A DNA stretch of 64,000 bases, taken from Bacteroidota bacterium. GTDB lineage: Bacteria > Bacteroidota > Bacteroidia > Chitinophagales > Chitinophagaceae. Shown piece by piece: positions 54,282-63,883 of this stretch. The stretch lies in assembly GCA_018267955.1 (NCBI GenBank), contig JAFDXL010000009.1, forward strand, positions 770,717-834,716, in the 5' to 3' direction. Every line of letters starts with the position of its first letter. The first letter of the stretch is position 1. Position numbers and translations under genes: made by a program. The notes under the pieces were generated by a model. It made no database searches, had not been told where the DNA came from, and worked only from the letters and a program-made list of their open reading frames with translations.

Positions 54282-55549
54282 TAACCATACTTATCCTTCC
54301 AGCATTGCCGCAGGTAGTCTCTCAATCTCGACTCTGAAGCATTATTCCCCGGGTCATAAAGCTTGGTACCTGATATTTTTTCGGGCAGGAACTCCTGCTG
54401 CACAAAATTGCCTGGATGGTCATGTGCATACTGGTACCCTTTGCCATAGTCCATTTTCTTCATCAGGTTAGTTGGTGCATTGCGTATAGCCAATGGCACA
54501 GGCAGATCACCGGTTTGCGATACCAGCGATTGTGCTTTATTAATAGCCATGTAAGATGCATTGCTTTTGGCTGATGAAGCAAGGTAGGTTGCGCATTGCG
54601 AAAGTATGATCCTGCATTCAGGGTAGCCTATCAGTTCCACTGCCTGGAAAGTTGTTGTCGCCAGCAATAGCGCATTTGGATTTGCATTGCCTATATCCTC
54701 GCTCGCCAATATTACCATGCGGCGGGCAATAAATTTGGGGTCTTCTCCACCCTCTATCATGCGTGCCAGCCAATATACCGCTGCATTGGGATCACTGCCG
54801 CGCAATGATTTAATGAACGCCGATATAATATCGTAATGCTGCTCCCCCGTTTTATCATACAATGCCATTTTACGCTGCACTACATCCTGCACTATCTCAT
54901 TTGTTATCTGCTTCTGATCTTCAGGCATAGATGATACTACCAGTTCCAGCAAATTGAGCAATCTGCGCCCATCGCCACCACTTAGTTGCAGCAATGCATC
55001 CCAATCCTGCACTACTACACCCGTCGATTGAAGCCAGGTATCCTTTTCTATAGCCTGCAATACCATTTGTTTCAGTTCATCTTCCGATAGCGGCTGCAGT
55101 ACATATACCTGGCAACGGCTTAGCAACGCCCCGATTACTTCAAAGGAAGGGTTTTCAGTGGTAGCACCTATCAGCGTAATAATCCCTTTTTCTACTGCGC
55201 CCAACAAGCTATCCTGCTGTGCCTTATTAAAACGGTGTATCTCATCTATAAACAAAAGAGCATGCCCGGCCTTGCGTGCCATTTCTATTACATTACGTAC
55301 TTCTTTTACCCCGCTGTCTATTGCGCTCAGAGTAAAGAAGGGTATATCCATAGCATGTGCTATGATCTGTGCCAGCGTGGTCTTACCAACACCCGGTGGT
55401 CCCCAGAACAGGATAGAATATGCTTTACGATGATGGATCATCTGTTCTAATACCTTTCCTTTTCCCACAAGATGTTGCTGGCCTATAAAATCTTCCAGCA
55501 CCAACGGCCTCATTCTTTCTGCCAACGGTATTTGCGATTTGGCTGTCAT
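54278..55549 (-). CDS. rarA: Replication-associated recombination protein A (RarA/MgsA)
   Basis: A 423-residue AAA+ ATPase of the clamp-loader family that acts at stalled forks. Walker A is GPPGVGKT (50-57), Walker B LLFIDEIHRFN (98-108), sensor 1 GATTENPSFEV, and the C-terminal tetramerisation part has SLRGSDPNAAVYWLARMIEG, all RarA hallmarks. Its stop overlaps the convergent cytochrome c stop by 4 bases. Confidence 0.95.
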   Translation of the reverse strand: MTAKSQIPLAERMRPLVLEDFIGQQHLVGKGKVLEQMIHHRKAYSILFWGPPGVGKTTLAQIIAHAMDIPFFTLSAIDSGVKEVRNVIEMARKAGHALLFIDEIHRFNKAQQDSLLGAVEKGIITLIGATTENPSFEVIGALLSRCQVYVLQPLSEDELKQMVLQAIEKDTWLQSTGVVVQDWDALLQLSGGDGRRLLNLLELVVSSMPEDQKQITNEIVQDVVQRKMALYDKTGEQHYDIISAFIKSLRGSDPNAAVYWLARMIEGGEDPKFIARRMVILASEDIGNANPNALLLATTTFQAVELIGYPECRIILSQCATYLASSAKSNASYMAINKAQSLVSQTGDLPVPLAIRNAPTNLMKKMDYGKGYQYAHDHPGNFVQQEFLPEKISGTKLYDPGNNASESRLRDYLRQCWKDKYGY

Positions 55550-55592
55550 ATTTTTAGCTATTCTTTTTGATGTAAATCCCTAAATTCGCTCT

Positions 55593-56183
55593 ATGCAACG
55601 CAAATTACTAATCATTATCTGCCTTGTAAGCACTGTATTCACAGCTTATGGCCAAAAGAAGAAAAAACAGGAACTAACAGGTGATCCCGTAGGAGCATGG
55701 ATAAAGAAATACAGTCCTAAAGATACTTCCGTAAAGATCAACTATAAAGAAATTGGCGCGCCTATGCCGCCGTTCATGTTAAAGACTTTACACAATAAAG
55801 TATTTACAGATGATTACCTGACACAAAAGGACCTGGATAATGGCGCAAATTTGTTCGTTATGATGTTTAACCCAACATGCGAGCATTGCCAGGATGAAAC
55901 TGTGCTGCTAACAAAGAACCTGGATCTTTTTAAGAAATCGAAGATCATGCTGATGGCTGCATATGCGATGGAAAGCTATATGGAGTACTTTACCAATGTA
56001 ACCAATGTAGATAGGTTTCCTGCAATAGCAGTTACCATCGATAATGACCAGACAAAATTTATAGATAAAACATTCATCTATAAATCACTTCCGCAGATTA
56101 ATATTTATGATAAGGACAGAAAGCTGATAAAGGTCTTCACCAGCGATACTCCTATTGACTCGCTGAAGCCTTATATACAGTAG
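55593..56183 (+). CDS. Secreted thioredoxin-like protein
   Basis: A 196-residue exported protein with a signal peptide (FTAYG/QK near 20). The thioredoxin-like core has MMFNPTCEHCQDE with the CxxC pair C96-C99, and PAIAVTIDNDQTKFIDKT further on. It resembles TlpA/ResA-type periplasmic redox proteins, though the CEHC pair differs from their usual one. Divergent from rarA; it ends with a 16-base A run before a terminator. Confidence 0.75.
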   Translation: MQRKLLIIICLVSTVFTAYGQKKKKQELTGDPVGAWIKKYSPKDTSVKINYKEIGAPMPPFMLKTLHNKVFTDDYLTQKDLDNGANLFVMMFNPTCEHCQDETVLLTKNLDLFKKSKIMLMAAYAMESYMEYFTNVTNVDRFPAIAVTIDNDQTKFIDKTFIYKSLPQINIYDKDRKLIKVFTSDTPIDSLKPYIQ

Positions 56184-56230
56184 AAAAAAAAAAAAAAAAT
56201 ATAGACGACGGCAAGAACCAATCGTTAGAT

Positions 56231-56274
56231 ATAAAAAATCAAAGCGTAGCTTAAGCTACGCTTTGATTTTTTAT
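56231..56274. terminator. 44-base perfect palindrome, bidirectional terminator
   Basis: Two 22-base arms (56231-56252 and 56253-56274) are exact reverse complements with no spacer; A and T runs form the outer ends. It follows the thioredoxin-like gene and overlaps the last eight codons of the convergent membrane protein gene, so it can end both transcripts. Confidence 0.9.
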
Positions 56275-56727
56275 GTAGTCGCGTATTTTACGCACATAAT
56301 CAAAATAGCCTCTCTCCATTCGCAGCCAGAATACTAATAAAATAAGTACCCCGATGGAGCCTAATGTATAGGTATAAGTCAGGTACTCATTCTTTCCAAA
56401 ATAGAAAGTGGCACCGGATCCTATCAACAAGAACAAACAGAATATTAATATAAGCATCGGACCTCCGGAGTCAATCTTGCGCATTTTAGCGCTGATGACT
56501 ACCTGTGTTTTGTCTCCCTTTCCTGTAAGTTCTACATGAGTAATCGGCAATGTTTTGATCTCGTTCTCTTCTTCTGCGTGAGGAATGATTCGCAACATGC
56601 GATCTTTTTCAGACACCTCGAAGTCCATATTGTGCACTTTTACATGCTTACCAACGAGGCGTCCTTTTATATCATCAGGACGCATTGAAGATTGATACCG
56701 GTAAGTTCGTGAGAATATCATAGGCAC
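56251..56727 (-). CDS. Small membrane protein, unknown
   Basis: A 158-residue protein with two membrane segments (about 90-109 and 118-136) and a cytoplasmic N-terminal domain of about 85 residues. I do not recognise its family. The first Met could be codon 1 or 3. The last eight codons are part of the 44-base palindrome, so the C-terminal sequence IKNQSVA is shaped by the terminator. The 247 bases before it contain an A+T-rich stretch in which I see no promoter. Confidence 0.65.
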   Translation of the reverse strand: MPMIFSRTYRYQSSMRPDDIKGRLVGKHVKVHNMDFEVSEKDRMLRIIPHAEEENEIKTLPITHVELTGKGDKTQVVISAKMRKIDSGGPMLILIFCLFLLIGSGATFYFGKNEYLTYTYTLGSIGVLILLVFWLRMERGYFDYVRKIRDYIKNQSVA

Positions 56728-56974
56728 TTTTTTTGGTTAAGAACTACTTACTTTTTTTATTATATGAAAGTTAAGTACAATAATCAACCGCCGCAATACG
56801 GGGCAAATTAAAATTTAACCTTCATTTTTAATATGTTCAAAAAGCGTGCCATTCTTAAAAGACAAAATAATGACAATCAACAACTTACAAAGAAAACAAA
56901 AACATCTGCATATTAACAGGATATGCACATCTGATGAAAATCACATTTTGACAATACAGGTGAAATCCCTTATA

Positions 56975-59900
56975 TTATTTACCTACTTTCTGATAATACT
57001 GTTGTACCATATCCCGATAATATGGCTTTAATTGAGCAGGAACGGTTTTGTATTGTTCCAGCAGTTGCTGGCGTTGATTGATATATTTCTGCAATTCGGG
57101 TGGTACTGGCCTGCTGATCTCTTCCGGGTTCTTTGAAGATCTTTTATCATCCTGCTCCTGTTCACGCAAAGATTTTTCTGCCTGCAGCAATCGCGACATG
57201 ATCTCTCTTTGCCTTTGCAACAGTTCGTTGCTGAGCCTGCGGTTTACAAGATCAGTTTCGGTACGATCCATTTTGTCCTGTATATCTTTCAACACTTTTG
57301 CATTACCTATTCCTTTGCTGTTGAGCAAGCTATTCAATTGCTGCAATTGGCGCCTCAGCGCGGCCTGTTGCTGTGCCAGCATAGCCAGTTGCTGCGGATC
57401 TCCATACTCTCCATTACTGCCCTGCTGTTTACCATTACTGGTTTTACCAGCTTGGTCACCTTGCTTGTCGCCTTGTTTATCTCCCTGCTCAGAGCCATTT
57501 CTTTGTTGCTGGGCATTCTTCATCTGTTGCATGGCATCGCCAAGTTGCTGTTGTTTGGTGATGATGTCGCTCAATTGCTCACCTGGCCCCGGTTTAGGCG
57601 TCATACCGCCGGGTTTATTACAGCTTCCGGCCTTGCCTTGTTTCATTGCCTGTGCCTGCATCTGCATCAGGTTTGCCAAGGTTTCATTCAGCATTAACGC
57701 AAGGTTATTGGTATGCATCATGGCACCTTGCTGCCTTACCACCACTTCATCGATACGGCGGTTCTCCAGCCCTGTAACTGATGCTGACATTTCTTTTTCC
57801 AGCTCTGTAGTTTCTTTATTGATACTTGCATGGAGTTTGGCAATTTTCTTACTCATCTCAAACAGGCTATCACGTATCATGCGCGAATTAGCATGGAGGC
57901 GCTTTTGCTCATCCTGGTTATTTAAATAAGCCTGGCTGGCAACAGGTGTTACACGTACTGTTTTCATTAATCGTTCTTCATCAAAAGAAAGCCGCACCAG
58001 GTTTGTAAGTATCTGGCGAACCGCACGTATATCCTTGGTAATAGTTGGCACATCCATCCCACCCGCAGAATTGCGCATGCTCTGCGCCATAGATTGCAGG
58101 TTTTGCGCAGCCTGGCTTTGCGATTTGCTGGATGCACCTGCTTTGCCTTCATTCAATTGCTGGCTGCTTTGCTGCATCTCTTTCTTAGCTTCGTCGCCTG
58201 TCTTAGCCACATCGTCCAGGTTTTGCGGGCTTTCCTGTTGTTTGTTCAGGTCCTGCGCTTCCTTCATCTCTTTGTTCATTGCATTTTCCAGTTCCTTCTT
58301 CAGCGCATCCTGTTCTTTGCCCAGTTGTTCTTTATCTTTCTTCCCTTTATCTGTTTGCGACTTCAGGTCCAGTTGCTTTTCGGCTAGCTTATCCATTTTA
58401 TTGGCAAGATCTTCCAGGCGCATCTGCATTTCCATCTGCTTCATCAGCTCCTGCATACGCTTCAGATCCATGTTGAAGAGCTTATTTTCCTGCTCCATTT
58501 CCTTCATGGCCTGCAGCGCTTTGTCTTTATTCAACTGCTTCATCAGGTCCTGCAGGCGCTTCATCTGTTCTTTCAACTCCTTATTCAGCAGGTTATCCAT
58601 CTGTTTTTGCAAAGCATCCTGTTTATCCTTCAGGTCTTCGCTATACTCTTTTTGCTTGCTTTGCTCTATCTGATCCTCAAGCCTTTTCTTTACTGCTTCC
58701 ATCTGCTGTTGCAGTTGTTGCTGCATATTGGCCATCTGCTGCAGGTTCTGCTTTTGCTCAAAATCCAGGTTGTCGCTTTGCAGCATTTTGGTTTGCATCT
58801 CTTTGTATTGAGATTGCAATTCCTGTGTATGCTCTGCGCTATTGCTCAATCCGGAATTGATTTGTTGCGAGTTGGCATTCATAGCAGAATCTATCTGCTC
58901 TGTAGAAAACATCTTGTAAGACATTTCTGCACTGCGTGTAGCCTTGCTGCCATGTACACCATCATTGTCCCATGCTTCTACATAGTAGGTCAGTTGCTGG
59001 TTGGGTTGCAGATTAAATACAGATACATCAAAATAATGCTGGAAGGTGGTAAGGGTACCGGGTGTAGTTTTTAACGGTACTACTTTCTCTGTAATGATCT
59101 TCTTATCCGCACCGGTTTGCTTAATATGAAATAATACCCTGCTAATACCATAGTCGTCACCAGCAGTACCATTGATCAATACCTGTTTACCATTCACTGT
59201 ATCCTTAAACTCTTGTAATTGTAATACAGGGTATTCATCCTGTATCACTTTTACATGATAGGTAAAGCTGTCTATAATACCCGAACCATTATTTTTTAAT
59301 GAAAGCACATATGAAGTATCATTCATAAAACGGTATTGAGCGCCAAACATACCCATCTGTGATGGCAGCTTCTGTGCGGCACCATCCCCCATCCTGATCC
59401 TGGCCTCATCTGTATAAGCCGCTGCAAATGCCCAGCTAACGTAGGTGCCTGCAGGTACAGTCATATCTCCCAGGCTGCTGCGTTCTTCATCTTTGCGCCC
59501 GGTGTATTCCGGGTAGTTGATCTTTACCCTGAAGGCTTTGAGCACGGGTTTCTGTGCAACAGACAATGTATATTCCTTTGAATAAAAACCCGAAGCATAT
59601 AAACGAAAGGTAACAGGCTCGGTCACATTTCTGAATGTGTATTGAAATTCATTTTTACCGCTGGTTTGCATCAGTATCTTATCATTGCCTGTTGCCATAT
59701 ACATTTCGGCAGGAAGGGCATTTCCATCTACTGAAACCTGCAAAACAAAATCTGCATTACGAACAGTTTGCAGCTTATTGTTTTTCACGATAAAACGGAA
59801 AGGTGCGGGCCGCTCAAATGTGATAGTCGGCTGTAACAATCTGCGGGAACCATCCTTGAAAACATTCGGGGCAGCCACCAGGATGAAGACGCCAACCAGT

Positions 59901-60388
59901 AAAAGAGGCAGCAGGTATGGCAGGTATTTCCTGTTCCTCGCCAGGTCTACCGCGCCTGTAAAGGGCACCACGGCTATCTGTGCCGCCTTCTGCCCGATAC
60001 TAGCTTCTATCAGTTCTTTACTGGCTGTATGATCATGTTGATTTTTAAGCTGTAAGATATTCAGCAGTTTATCCCTTACTTCAGGAAAATGCCTGCCAAT
60101 GATCGTAGCGGCCTGCTCATGAGAGATCACTTTGCCCATCCTTGCCATTTTGGATAATGGCAGGATCACCAGCCAACCCAAAGCAGCTAAACCTGCAATT
60201 AAAAAAACGGAAACAATCGCAATGCGGCTCCAAACCGGCAGGTACAGATAATATTCACCTACCGTGGCTAATAAGATATACGCTATAATACATATTAATA
60301 TGATAAGGGTGCCACGTAACAACTGGTTTGCATAATATTTGCGTATAAATGCATCCAGGTTCGATATCAGCCGGTCGTAATTAGTCAT
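56975..60388 (-). CDS. DUF4175 membrane protein with long Gln/Met-rich coiled coil
   Basis: A 1137-residue protein of the DUF4175 family. Three membrane segments lie at about 22-43, 53-75 and 155-173. A beta-rich extracytoplasmic part follows (about 200-500). From about 510 to 1110 it is almost all helical coiled coil, rich in Gln, Met, Lys and Glu (QMEMQMRLEDLANKMDKLAE). It is common in Bacteroidota and of unknown function; I expect an envelope structural or scaffold role (inference). Divergent from mutS2. Confidence 0.85.
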   Translation of the reverse strand: MTNYDRLISNLDAFIRKYYANQLLRGTLIILICIIAYILLATVGEYYLYLPVWSRIAIVSVFLIAGLAALGWLVILPLSKMARMGKVISHEQAATIIGRHFPEVRDKLLNILQLKNQHDHTASKELIEASIGQKAAQIAVVPFTGAVDLARNRKYLPYLLPLLLVGVFILVAAPNVFKDGSRRLLQPTITFERPAPFRFIVKNNKLQTVRNADFVLQVSVDGNALPAEMYMATGNDKILMQTSGKNEFQYTFRNVTEPVTFRLYASGFYSKEYTLSVAQKPVLKAFRVKINYPEYTGRKDEERSSLGDMTVPAGTYVSWAFAAAYTDEARIRMGDGAAQKLPSQMGMFGAQYRFMNDTSYVLSLKNNGSGIIDSFTYHVKVIQDEYPVLQLQEFKDTVNGKQVLINGTAGDDYGISRVLFHIKQTGADKKIITEKVVPLKTTPGTLTTFQHYFDVSVFNLQPNQQLTYYVEAWDNDGVHGSKATRSAEMSYKMFSTEQIDSAMNANSQQINSGLSNSAEHTQELQSQYKEMQTKMLQSDNLDFEQKQNLQQMANMQQQLQQQMEAVKKRLEDQIEQSKQKEYSEDLKDKQDALQKQMDNLLNKELKEQMKRLQDLMKQLNKDKALQAMKEMEQENKLFNMDLKRMQELMKQMEMQMRLEDLANKMDKLAEKQLDLKSQTDKGKKDKEQLGKEQDALKKELENAMNKEMKEAQDLNKQQESPQNLDDVAKTGDEAKKEMQQSSQQLNEGKAGASSKSQSQAAQNLQSMAQSMRNSAGGMDVPTITKDIRAVRQILTNLVRLSFDEERLMKTVRVTPVASQAYLNNQDEQKRLHANSRMIRDSLFEMSKKIAKLHASINKETTELEKEMSASVTGLENRRIDEVVVRQQGAMMHTNNLALMLNETLANLMQMQAQAMKQGKAGSCNKPGGMTPKPGPGEQLSDIITKQQQLGDAMQQMKNAQQQRNGSEQGDKQGDKQGDQAGKTSNGKQQGSNGEYGDPQQLAMLAQQQAALRRQLQQLNSLLNSKGIGNAKVLKDIQDKMDRTETDLVNRRLSNELLQRQREIMSRLLQAEKSLREQEQDDKRSSKNPEEISRPVPPELQKYINQRQQLLEQYKTVPAQLKPYYRDMVQQYYQKVGK

Positions 60389-60453
60389 TGTTTTCTGCTA
60401 TACGCAATATAACAGAAATAATGTTTCAATAAACTTAAAAATCCACTAATACG

Positions 60454-60461
60454 TACCTTTG
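60454..60461 (+). promoter_or_regulatory. -7 element of mutS2
   Basis: TACCTTTG, exact TAnnTTTG, 22 bases before the first ATG of mutS2. No good -33 element. Confidence 0.5.
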
Positions 60462-60483
60462 CAAGCCTTAGACAGGAATAGAT

Positions 60484-62616
60484 ATGATGCTGATATACCC
60501 GGCTCACGCTGCTGAGTCGTTAGAGTTTAATAAGGTTGTTCAATTACTGAAGCAAAAATGCCGGACGGATGCCGCACGCGAACGTGTGGAATCCCTGCGT
60601 TTCCATACCCGTATAGAATATGTAGAGCGTGCCCTGCAGCAAACCTATGAGTACACTTCCATAGTGCGTACAGGTAATACCTTCCCGAATGACTTTACTA
60701 CCAACCTGGAAAGAGAACTGAAATTGCTGGCGGTACCCGGTGCGGTACTTTCGGGGCTCGACCTCCTGTCATTTCAAAAGCTTGCATTAACAATACGTGA
60801 TATATTAACATGGTTTAAAAATCATGATACCCTCTATCCTCATCTGCGTGAACTGACAGAAAAGATCGTATATGAAAAACAGATCAGCTCTGTCATCGGT
60901 GCGGTGATAGACGACATGGGCCATGTGCGCGATAATGCATCCCGCGAACTGATGAGCATCCGTGCCGACCTTTCTGCCAAACGAAACGAGCTCAGGAAAT
61001 TATTTGAAGGTGTGTTGCGTAAGCTGAATAAGCAGGGCTACTTGGCAGATATTGCCGAGGGATTCCTGAACGGCAGGCGTGTGGTGGCGGTTTTTGCAGA
61101 ACACAAACGCATAGTAAAAGGTATACTGCATGGCGAAAGCGATTCGCAGCGTACGGTATTCATAGAGCCCGAAGAAACAATCGAGACTAATAACGAAGTT
61201 GCTTCGCTTGAAAGAGCGGAAGCCAGGGAGATACAACGTATACTGGCACAAACTACCGCTTCCTTATCAGCCTACCAGCCTTTATTGCTTAGTTACTATG
61301 AACTATGCGGCTTATTCGATTTTATACAAGCTAAGGCTTTGCTGGCAGCAGATATGAATGCAGAAATGCCAAGGTTAAGCCCCCACCCTCATATAGAACT
61401 GGTAAAGGCATATCATCCGCTGCTGCTATTACACAACAGGAATAATAACAAACCAACCATACCATTAAATATCAAGCTGGATAGAACCCAGCGCATCCTT
61501 ATCATCAGCGGGCCTAATGCCGGTGGTAAAACAGTTTCTATGAAAACTGTGGGACTGTTGCAGTTGATGACGCAGGCAGGTTTGCTAATACCATGCTCTC
61601 CCGATTCGGAGATAGGTATTTTCAAACAGCTAATGATACACATCGGCGATACGCAATCCATAGAACATGAGCTGAGTACTTACAGCGCGCACCTGCGTGA
61701 TATGAAGTATTTTATGGATTTCGCCAATGGTAAGACTTTATTCTTCATAGACGAACTGGGTAGTGGGTCTGACCCTAACCTTGGTGGCGCATTTGCCGAA
61801 GCAATCGTTGAAGAATTAGCGAAACGTCATGCGCTCGGCATCATCACTACTCACTATCTGAACCTGAAAGTGATGGCGGGCAAGGTACAAGGCATTGTAA
61901 ACGGCGCTATGGCTTTTGATGAAGATAAGCTGGAACCACTGTATCAATTGAATATAGGCAAGCCGGGCAGTTCGTACACTTTTGCCATCGCACAACGTAG
62001 CGGGCTATCGCCGGAGGTAATCAATAGGGCAAGGCAACTCACTGAACGTGGCCACTTTAAGCTGGATAAAATGCTGCATCAGACCGAGCAGCAGTCGCAG
62101 AAACTGGCCAACAAAGAAAAAGAACTCGACAAACTGCTGAAGAAAAACAAAGACCTGGAAAAAGAGTTTGAAACGCTGATAGATAAAGAAAAGAAGGAAC
62201 AGCATTTCAATACGCTCAGGCTGCAGAACAAGATCAAGAAAGAGGAACTGGATTACCTCCGCGATATGGAGCGCAAGTTCAAGCAGATCATATTTGACTG
62301 GAAGAAATCGGAGAATAAGGGTGAAGTGATCGCGGCTGCAGAGAATGTTTTGTTCAAAAGGAAACAAGTGGCATCTAACGCTGCTATTGCCAAAAAAGCC
62401 GATAAAAATTATGATACCGTTGGTGGCGAGGCGAAGGTGGGTGATATGGTACGTAACAAAGACAATCACCAGGTAGGCCGCCTTACAGAGATACGCGGCA
62501 AGAAGGCGATCGTACAGATCGGGCAGATGCCATTCAATGTATCGCTGGATGAATGGATCGTGGTGAAAAAGAAAGAGCAGCCTGCAAAGCAGAAAACAAA
62601 AAAGAAACAGGCTTAG
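60484..62616 (+). CDS. mutS2: MutS2-family ATPase lacking the Smr domain
   Basis: A 710-residue MutS2-type protein. Walker A is GPNAGGKT (343-350), Walker B FFIDELGSGSDP (420-431). A coiled coil (about 525-620) and a KOW/SH3-like segment (VGDMVRNKDNHQVGRLTEI) follow. It ends in a Lys-rich tail without the C-terminal Smr nuclease domain of the B. subtilis protein (about 785 residues). It may act in ribosome collision rescue or in suppressing recombination without cutting. Start is Met1 or Met2. Stop overlaps the convergent gene by 4 bases. Confidence 0.92.
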   Translation: MMLIYPAHAAESLEFNKVVQLLKQKCRTDAARERVESLRFHTRIEYVERALQQTYEYTSIVRTGNTFPNDFTTNLERELKLLAVPGAVLSGLDLLSFQKLALTIRDILTWFKNHDTLYPHLRELTEKIVYEKQISSVIGAVIDDMGHVRDNASRELMSIRADLSAKRNELRKLFEGVLRKLNKQGYLADIAEGFLNGRRVVAVFAEHKRIVKGILHGESDSQRTVFIEPEETIETNNEVASLERAEAREIQRILAQTTASLSAYQPLLLSYYELCGLFDFIQAKALLAADMNAEMPRLSPHPHIELVKAYHPLLLLHNRNNNKPTIPLNIKLDRTQRILIISGPNAGGKTVSMKTVGLLQLMTQAGLLIPCSPDSEIGIFKQLMIHIGDTQSIEHELSTYSAHLRDMKYFMDFANGKTLFFIDELGSGSDPNLGGAFAEAIVEELAKRHALGIITTHYLNLKVMAGKVQGIVNGAMAFDEDKLEPLYQLNIGKPGSSYTFAIAQRSGLSPEVINRARQLTERGHFKLDKMLHQTEQQSQKLANKEKELDKLLKKNKDLEKEFETLIDKEKKEQHFNTLRLQNKIKKEELDYLRDMERKFKQIIFDWKKSENKGEVIAAAENVLFKRKQVASNAAIAKKADKNYDTVGGEAKVGDMVRNKDNHQVGRLTEIRGKKAIVQIGQMPFNVSLDEWIVVKKKEQPAKQKTKKKQA

Positions 62617-62906
62617 TAATTAGCCGGGTACGAATCCAGTACCCGGCTAATTATTAAATACAATACAATAGAAGACAGCAACAATTGCCATCCCCACCAT
62701 AGCGCCGGATTCTTAACTACTGCGTTTATGATACGATTAGCGGCATATACCAGCCCGGCAAATAGCAGCATGATGATATTAAAAAAGCAGATCAGCAGTA
62801 GAAACTTTGCATCAAAACTTACAATATCAAGAAATACAATGACCACCAGCATGATCAGCCAGGTGATGCGTAGTGGTGCAAACTTGTAATAAACTTCTTT
62901 CATCAT
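62613..62906 (-). CDS. Small membrane protein, unknown
   Basis: A 97-residue protein with three hydrophobic segments (about 13-27, 33-55, 70-88). I do not recognise it. It is convergent to mutS2, sharing TTAG with its stop, and its final codons (DSYPANY) are part of the terminator hairpin. Likely real because it fills the gap and its hydrophobic pattern is regular. Confidence 0.55.
   Translation of the reverse strand: MMKEVYYKFAPLRITWLIMLVVIVFLDIVSFDAKFLLLICFFNIIMLLFAGLVYAANRIINAVVKNPALWWGWQLLLSSIVLYLIISRVLDSYPANY
62617..62653. terminator. Terminator after mutS2
   Basis: A perfect 15-base stem TAATTAGCCGGGTAC / GTACCCGGCTAATTA with a 7-base loop, directly after the mutS2 stop and inside the 3' end of the convergent gene. 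Confidence 0.85.
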
Positions 62907-63010
62907 CCTCTGTGAAATTCTTAAAATTTCGCCAGATACCCTACTATTGTCGCTTTACACCCTGCACACTTTATTATATACGCCGATCTTTGTAAACTAA
63001 ACTGTAAGCT

Positions 63011-63457
63011 ATGACCAATAAAACATTCAGCATTACTATCAATGCATCACCTGCAACTGTATGGCAGGTATTATGGAACGATGAGAGTTACCGTGCATGG
63101 ACATCCGTATTTGCACCGGATTCGCATGCTATCACGGATTGGGAACAAGGCAGCAAGGTTCTTTTTGTGGACAGTAACAACAATGGCATGGTTTCTCATA
63201 TTAAGGAACTTGTCCCTAATGCAAAAATGACATTCCAACACCTGGGCGAAGTAACCAATGGTACAGAAGACACTATAAGTGAACAGGCCAAACAATGGGC
63301 AGGTGCTATTGAAGAATATACATTAAAGCCATCAGGTAATCACACAGAACTATCTGTCAGCATGGATATGGCCGACGAATTTGTGGAAGAATTCTCTATC
63401 GCTTTTCCTAAGGGCTTAGAGAAGGTGAAGCAAATGGCTGAAGCGCAAAGCGCCTAA
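63011..63457 (+). CDS. SRPBCC (AHSA1-like) family protein
   Basis: A 148-residue START/Bet v1-like protein, the fold that holds hydrophobic ligands. The N-terminal ITINASPATVWQVLWNDESY and TDWEQGSKVLFVDSNNNGMV are typical of AHSA1-like members, as is the long C-terminal helix. The ligand is unknown. A -7-like GATCTTTG (one mismatch) lies at 62985-62992. One base separates its stop from that of the convergent gene. Confidence 0.85.
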   Translation: MTNKTFSITINASPATVWQVLWNDESYRAWTSVFAPDSHAITDWEQGSKVLFVDSNNNGMVSHIKELVPNAKMTFQHLGEVTNGTEDTISEQAKQWAGAIEEYTLKPSGNHTELSVSMDMADEFVEEFSIAFPKGLEKVKQMAEAQSA

Positions 63458-63458
63458 C

Positions 63459-63842
63459 TCACATCCAAACGGATGAAAACCTGTTAAACGCGCGACGCAG
63501 TTCGCTCACCACTATTTCCTCCGTTTCAAAACGGTGTGTCAGCAGGTCATATCCCTGCGATACTATGTCGGATGGAGATTGTGAATGGCTATGCTTTAAC
63601 CCTTCGTGAATAGTGGCAAGCGTCGCATTGATATCGTGCGATAGCTTGTCGATATTCTCTTTATGCAGGGCAAACTGGCTTTCATAATGTTCTACCAGCC
63701 GCAGCATATCGTGGCCGGTGTTTTTACTGCCTATTTCAGTAAGCCGGCCTTTAAGAATGCCAAGCTCTGTTTTATAGAATTCCAGGGCGCGGAGCCAATC
63801 ATTCAATGTATTGGTTATATGTGCGAGACTTGCATTATCCAT
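63459..63842 (-). CDS. Helical hypothetical protein
   Basis: A 127-residue all-helical soluble protein with several His and Glu/Asp (H44, H52, H59 by position in the first two helices). It looks like a four-helix bundle, but I do not find a hemerythrin or ferritin motif. No family is recognised. Convergent with the SRPBCC gene. Confidence 0.6.
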   Translation of the reverse strand: MDNASLAHITNTLNDWLRALEFYKTELGILKGRLTEIGSKNTGHDMLRLVEHYESQFALHKENIDKLSHDINATLATIHEGLKHSHSQSPSDIVSQGYDLLTHRFETEEIVVSELRRAFNRFSSVWM

Positions 63843-63883
63843 GTGATATTATTTAGCATTATAAATTTATCACATTAAAACGC

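Noticed and set aside
56846-57031. Rightward 61-codon open frame in the gap before the DUF4175 stop
   Set aside because: Overlaps the end of a solid gene, has low-quality composition and no promoter-like element.
58035-58673. Rightward Cys/Ser/Phe-rich open frame
   Set aside because: Antisense to the Gln/Met/Lys coiled coil of the DUF4175 gene; composition is an artefact of that.
63459-63842. Hemerythrin-like protein
   Set aside because: Several His are present but the HxxxE/HxxxH metal-binding pattern is not.
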